Shown here one piece after another: positions 27,331 to 64,000 of a stretch of 64,000 nucleotides of DNA (position 1 is the stretch's first letter; the number at the start of each line of letters is the position of its first letter). The stretch comes from Trochalopteron elliotii (Eukaryota; Chordata; Aves; Passeriformes; Leiothrichidae): contig JANPWX010000480.1 in assembly GCA_024734555.1 (NCBI GenBank), forward strand, positions 1,987,360-2,051,359, written 5' to 3'. The position numbers were made by a program, and so were the translations under genes. Under the pieces are notes generated by a model, which saw only the letters and a program-made list of their open reading frames with translations, had not been told where the DNA came from and searched no databases.

Positions 27331-29284
27331 GTAGTTTTGTCATAATTTTAACTGTGCCAGGGCTAAGTCTGTCTTGCTAAGGACTTTTTATAACTAGGTA
27401 AGAATCACAGAGGCACATAATATGAGCTCTTCATAAATCAGGTAAGAAGACAGAGGCTTCTGTCTGGAACAATCTGTCCAGCCTAATGTTGTCTACCTTG
27501 CACACAGCAGTTCCTGGGAGCACAATGACATTTCTGGAATTGTGAGCAGTTCAGCCTGACTTGTGCCTGTTCCCTGGCACAGCTCCCTGCAGGGTACCAA
27601 TCCTTTAATCACTGTCCTTGTCTTTCAGGTGCAGAGCTCAGGGAACTGGTACAGGACAAGGATGATGCTTCTCCCCAGCCTGGGCCATGTCCTGCAGTTC
27701 CCATTTCACAGCCCTGCAGCAGAAGATGGTAGAACAGGCACAGAAGTTTCCAGCTCACACCTTTGTTCAGAAAGCTGCTGTAGCACTCAGGCCCACACAG
27801 CAGGATGGCAAAGGAGTTTTAATGCACTTTGCAAGTGCTTCTGGCTGTAATAAACATGATTGCAGCCTAGTTAAATGTATTCCTGTGACCCAGAACATCT
27901 CAGACAAGCAGGTTAGTGCCTTGAGTGCAGTTCTTGGCAAATGCTGTTCTTGGAAAAAGAACATACTGGATGTGCCCACCCTGTATGATTATACATTGCA
28001 GAGGATTCAATTTTTCATGTGGCTGGGGAACAGAATCAATTCTCCAGCCTAATTTCTCTGGAAGAACACAAAGACTGATGAAACAGCTTGAGCAGAAAGT
28101 CAGTGTGAAGTGCTGTATGGCAGCCTGAGCTGAACCAAGCAAACAATTTCCCATTGCAGGCACTGCTGATTATTGTCAGCAGCTCTCACTAATTGGAAAT
28201 CAGCTTTTATTGTTTAATACCAACACATATATAAGAATAAGCAAGTTTCTACATGTGAGACACCTTTAATGCTGCTAGCTTGGTTTGATTTTTACAGCAT
28301 GGGAACTGGAGAGCTGGCTAGAGCAGTGAGAAGAGTGCAAACTCATTGTAGGAAGAGGTAACTACTTCTGCCTTTCAATGCCTCAGGGTTTTGGATTAGG
28401 TTTACTGTAGGTTTTACACAGTTCAGACTAATGATACCAGATCTCTGAGCCAGCTTCCATCACTGGTTTAGTATTTACCCAGGCAGGTTTCCCTTCAGAG
28501 GTTTGTTAATCTCCTAAATAAAACTTCAGAGCAAGTGAAGTAATGGCTGCATCAGACTTCAGCATCCAAAGGTTCCATGGATTCCATTGCTCTGCTTTCA
28601 AAGACTTTGCATCTGCAGCCAGCAGAGCTATTAAACAGTGTGAGGCAAGCACAGCCCTTCTAAACTCAGAGCTCAGTTCCAGGGAGATAGAATGCTTTGT
28701 CTCAGGAATTAGCCTACAGAGGAAATATGCTCCCTTTCACTCAGACTCAGCAGAAAGTGTCTCTCAGGAATTCTCTCAAGAATTTGGCTGAGGGACCAGA
28801 GTTCTCTAACTCGATTTTGGCATCAGCTTTGCTGTTGCTCTGACAGAGATTGTTCAGTACACATTGGCACAATGTTCTGCTGGACAATCTGGCTGTCAGG
28901 GGTACCAGTGCTGCACCTTTCTGCAAAGAAGTTTTTATTCCAAAGATTGAAACCATTTCTGCCTCTCACAGGAGGGAGCTCAGGCCTGGACAGAATTCCA
29001 TGTGTAAAGTCAGACATTGGAAGTATAAAACTGAACTGTCAATTGATATAAATACAGATGAATATACTGAGATAAATAACTGATGTAGCTGATATAAACG
29101 GTGATTTCACTGGGAGTGTTTAGCTACATGTACCTGGCCCCAGTTTGTTCCCACAGCAGGCAAAAAGGAAAGACAGGAAACTATTTCTAACACCCCATCA
29201 GCCTGTGGCATTAACACCAGGTACAAATGCTTCAATAAAAACACTGACCAAGCCACACAATTAAGCAGAGAAACTTTAAAAGAA
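27331..29284. other. Intergenic stretch between convergent 3' ends
   Basis: About 1.9 kb with short chance open frames only (for example 27687-28052 and 28543-28791). Further AATAAA hexamers lie near 27847 and 28514, and another on the + strand near 29234. I recognise no repeat family, RNA gene or promoter. Confidence 0.7.
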
Positions 29285-32200
29285 ATGGTGATTCTTTTTC
29301 CTTATTTTATTGGGTAAATGATTTAAAAGGTAATAACAATAGTGTTAAAACTACTACAATATCTTTCCACAGCCATATCTCACAGACCCACAGATAACCT
29401 TCTAGCTTTTTTTTTTTCATTTTTCCTCATTTTTCTCTTTTTTAAGCCGTACTGAAAATGCCCATTTCAACAGTTTCTTCACACTAATAGCAATTCAATG
29501 TGGAAGGAAGAAGGATCTAGTTATAAAGGAAGGGGGTTCAGGTAATCTGTGATATTACTGTCATCAATTGAGTTGCTAAGGAAGGAAGGAAAGGACTGAG
29601 GCTTTCCAAGCTACTCCAGGCAGCTCTGAGCCCACTGTGTGTCACCATGGCATTGGAGAGAACTCGAGATGCTGGTGAACAATTTTAAGTAAGTTCGTTG
29701 GTTTTTTTCTTTTTTTTTGTAACATATAAAACACTAAAATAACTTAGAAACTAGATCCAAATATCTTGAAAAGAATCAACTTTGATATACAAAAACAGTC
29801 ATAAGTTGTTACAAAAGTTTCAAACAAAAGTTTGTTTTCTCAGTGCGTTTATGTACCAGCGCAATTACTGAGTCCAGAGCAAAGAAAGAGGTTTTTCTTT
29901 TTTATTTTTTTTCTTTAACAGTAATAAAAAATGAGGAAAACATATCTTTGTATATAAAGAATCATTGCTGGTCTTAAGAATAAATGTAACCAGAAACCCT
30001 TAAATCTGAGAGGCACACTTTGGGTTTCTCTTTTTTTTTTTTTTAACTTTTTTCTTTTTTTTTTTAACATAAAATGAAAGTCACCAGTTTATTTAAATTG
30101 AGGAGCTACTCAGACTCCCCAAATAAACTTAATTCAATTAACATCACTAGCAAAAATCAGTTAGAAACTGTACAAAAATAAAAAAGTTAACACATTTAAT
30201 CCTGCAGGGATTTAGTAAGGACTGGAAGGCAGGCTTTAGGAGCAGCATTTGGGCATGGCTGGAGGCTTCTTTGGTTCGATCTAACACACATAAGAGATGT
30301 AACCTACTCCAGACAGAGAGTTTTCAAAAACCCGCACAGTTGAAGACAAGAAGAGTCCAGATACAAACTCCAGGTGTGCCAGGGCTGTGCCCACCTTGGT
30401 TGCAGAGGGGGCTGAGGTCAGGTCCAGCCAGGCCGGAGCAGCGTCGCTGGGATGGCGGCTGGAAGGACACTTGGAGCGTCACCAGGTAACAGCTTCGTGT
30501 CAAGTCTATGGTTTGGTTGTCTAACTCAGTTTACAGAACAGAGTTTTTAGGAACATTAGGCAAGAGAATGAAAAGAAAAAAAATAAACCCACAAAGAAAG
30601 AAAGCAAAACCCAACAATTTCTTCAATGGAATAAGGCAAACTGAGTAGTGCTCATTAAAAAAAAAATCAGCATTTCAACTTAACAGACAGTGAAATAAGC
30701 TACTTGGCTGTACCTTAATTTCTATAAAGTACCCCAAATGAAAAACAAATCTGTACTAACCCCAACAATACAGCTAAGAGCTACTCAATGTAACCACAAG
30801 GGAATGACATTTGTGAGAGCAATTGCTGATCAGCTTTAAGCAAACAGACCTATTCTGTGCCAGTGCCTGTCACAGTGAGCTGCACGTTTGGTACAAAGAA
30901 TCCCACAATTACAGAGAAACAATCTGCAGCAGTTCAGCACAGTGTGCTGAGGAGGTAGGTGCCCTAGAAACACTGTAGGTAGACTGATTATTCCAATCTT
31001 TAAAACAAAAAAATAATCATACAATCTGATTGACCACAGACTCTGTAACAGTTTTTTTTAAATTAGTGATACAAAACTCTGGTCCAGAAGGGTCTGGCAT
31101 GAGCTTGGTTCAAAAGCACACCTTTACAGTTTGTATAACACCCTTGAACTGTATTTTTAAGCAACAGCTACTAAGAGATAGACAAAAATGCATTGTGCAT
31201 TATGCTGTGTACAAAAAGGAGACAAAACTATCCTTTTCTCCCCCAAGCCATGGTGGGAAGTATTGCTGACCTTGTCCTTAAAATCCTGCAGGATTGTTTA
31301 TTCATCAGTATATCATTATTACACTGGTAAGAAATTCTGTATAACATCTGCATATATCGAAGATTTCTTAAAAAATCTGATATGATTTTTAGATCCGCAT
31401 GACCAGTCACGTGACCTTCTTGAGGTTGATTAGCACCTTTCAATACATATATATTTTTATATATAATAGCTCTTTTTAAAAAACTTCTAACAATGAGCTC
31501 ATGCAGAAGCACGAGTGAGCTGTAACGAGATGACAGATAAAGATGGGGTTGGATGACTTTTTTTGTTTTTTTTTTTTCGCAGCAAAATGATTCAGTTTGT
31601 GCTCAGGTTTCCCTATAAGGGCAAGAAGAAAAAAAAAACCACAATTCTATATCAGGTAGCCACTTGTTCACATTTCCACTTGAAGGTTAATTCATCTAAA
31701 AGTGTTCCCCAAGTAGAAACAAGACAACAGTATCATCCAAAATAGCCTCTGTATAAACATCTACTCATTTTTGCAGCTTCTGGCTGGCATCTCTTGGCTC
31801 CTGAAATTTCAGGCCCTCTGCTTAAAAATTAAGGCATCACAACTGAAAATAGTAATATTTGGACATAAATGCTGTGGATGAAGGAATACCAAAGACCTCC
31901 TACAAGAACCTCCATAGAAATTAGTGGCAGATCTAACTTCACATAAGGGATGAACATCATTTATCCTTATCTGACTTTGAAACCCTACTGAAACACTTTT
32001 ACAATTAATCCAATTTCTTCTTTTTTTTAACAACTGAATTTTATCCATTTGATTTTTATATATCTATGTATTTACAAACATTCATTATTGATAGTAACTG
32101 GAATTTCTGCTTCCTGTGGTTTACTCACACAGATTAGGAAGGTCTTTTCTGTACCAGGCAGCCTGTGCTGCAACAGGCAGCAGTGGGAGTTGTGCAGGCA

Positions 32201-33554
32201 CAGGAGGAAGGAGAGAACTCCTGGCCTTGCAAATAGACCACACATACCTTTGACTAAATCCTATTTTTACAGCAGAAAAAAAGTTCCAATGGGTTTTCTT
32301 TCCTTCTTCTACCGTGTGGGATCAGAATTATTACACAGTACTTACAGCTCTCAAGCACTATTCCTGCAATAGATGAAAACATGGAACATTATGGCATGCT
32401 TGTCCTGGCTCTCTCACAACAGTCTTTTTCCTTTGATTCAACAAAAGTTAACCTGATCCAACTATTCATGACTTGATAAAACTCAGGAAGTTCAAGAACA
32501 GATGAAAGAACAAAACAGGGATTTCTCTTTTCCAAAATAAGTTTGCTAATAATAATAATAAAAAAAATTAAATCTCACTTTAAAGAGAAAAAAAAGTGTC
32601 CAAAACCCTGATGCCAGAGCAGCCTCGACAGGGTTTGCTAGAATGTCTGGAGTATATGTTTTCTATGAATTTTATATATAAGTATATAATTATGTTATAG
32701 TCAAAGGCACTAAAATCTAAATCCATTTTCTTCCTAATATGACATCTGCTACTCACCAATCTGTTTTTAGGACACAAGTGTCACTCCTAATTTGAGTCAT
32801 CAGGAAGGCATCATCTCATGACAAATGCATTCTCTGACTGCTCCTGACAGGCCTGGGCTGATCCCAGCACAGGGTGGGACACAAAAAACTCCTGTCACTG
32901 AGGCCACTTGATTCTGAAAATGCTGCCATGTTAACATCACCTCCCGCTGAGTTGCTTCTCTTCATCCCAAAGAAGCATTCTGTGTGTCAGCCTTGCTGTT
33001 GGGGCTGTTTGTGCTGGATCTGGAGATCCTGTACAGAGCTACATGGGATCTTTACTGTGAGGGTGAGACATTGGACACACAACATCATTAAGAACATCAG
33101 GAAAATGCAATTCATTGTCTACTTCAACACCTGAATCTGATATGTTTCATTCCCTATCACACCCATTAATGCAAAAGCCTTTTTGCTAAGCAAAGCTTCC
33201 CTAACTGCAATCCCTAAACTCTTCCTTCCATCCACAGTTACAGAAAGCCTTGATTGATATAATTCAACGTTAATGAAGTAGAAATTTCAATTTCCATAAA
33301 AAACCCAAGGGGTATAATGCTGCAAAAAAATCTGCAGTGACTCAATAATAAAAAGGTATGGGATCTTAGTAAATAATGCAAGTTTTTCCCTCCCGTTGCC
33401 ACGATGAGCTGAACCAAGTGAGGAGCCTCGACGTGGCAACGGAAACTATCATCATAAAATGGTACAGTAATAGAGATAGCTAGACCAGGAAGGGGCAGGG
33501 TCTCCTGGGAAGAGGTCTGCAGAGAGGTCCAGTGACTGGTCATGCGGCTCAGTG
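29285..33554 (-). other. AMMECR1: AMMECR1 3'UTR (predicted)
   Basis: Sequence from the AMMECR1 stop codon to the distal poly(A) signal, about 4.2 kb, rich in A/T with many T or A runs (29407, 30030, 31570) and tatata stretches near 31448 and 32670. It contains a local CpG-containing patch (30425-30500). No coding signal was found. The extent is inferred from signals only. Confidence 0.6.
29306..29311 (-). promoter_or_regulatory. AMMECR1 distal poly(A) signal (predicted)
   Basis: tttatt on the plus strand is AATAAA on the gene strand. Below it (29234-29275) the gene strand reads ttgtgtggcttggtcagtgt plus a T run, a good G/U-rich downstream element, so cleavage near 29280-29295 is likely. Other AATAAA forms at about 29898 and 30089 may give shorter 3' ends. 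Confidence 0.6.

Positions 33555-64000
<30,446 letters not shown>

Overview
The window is vertebrate nuclear DNA, almost certainly from a bird. It is CpG-poor and intron-rich, it carries fragments of CR1 (the typical avian LINE), and I see no Alu, B1 or L1-like sequence. CR1 and the gene order do not allow a species call.

It holds the 3' parts of two convergent protein-coding genes. On the + strand, five exons between 8254 and 22817 encode the last 167 residues of TMEM164, a multi-pass membrane acyltransferase. They are followed by a predicted 3'UTR of about 4.5 kb, ending at paired poly(A) signals near 27272-27310. On the - strand, five exons between 60918 and 33555 encode the last 175 residues of AMMECR1, including its LRGCIG signature. 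They are followed by a predicted 3'UTR of about 4.2 kb, ending near 29285. The roughly 1.9 kb between the two 3' ends has no recognisable gene. As I recall, TMEM164 and AMMECR1 are also tail-to-tail neighbours on human Xq23, so this is conserved synteny. All exon joins were read from the bases: every one has GT/AG borders and the reading phases fit across every intron.

Layout: 1-8253 TMEM164 intron; 8254-22817 TMEM164 exons and introns; 22818-~27330 TMEM164 3'UTR; ~27330-~29285 intergenic; ~29285-33554 AMMECR1 3'UTR; 33555-60918 AMMECR1 exons 6 to 2 (exon numbers assume the six-exon human layout); 60919-64000 AMMECR1 intron 1. The 5' exons of both genes lie outside the window.

The rest is intron and UTR with short tandem duplications, AT-rich simple sequence and CR1 remnants. 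The two genes are not known to work together. I found no new multi-gene system. The most useful leads are two intronic exon-like segments that would introduce stop codons (5499-5874 on +, 60295-60336 on -), and a 60-bp minisatellite in which every copy carries a perfect 5' splice-site consensus.
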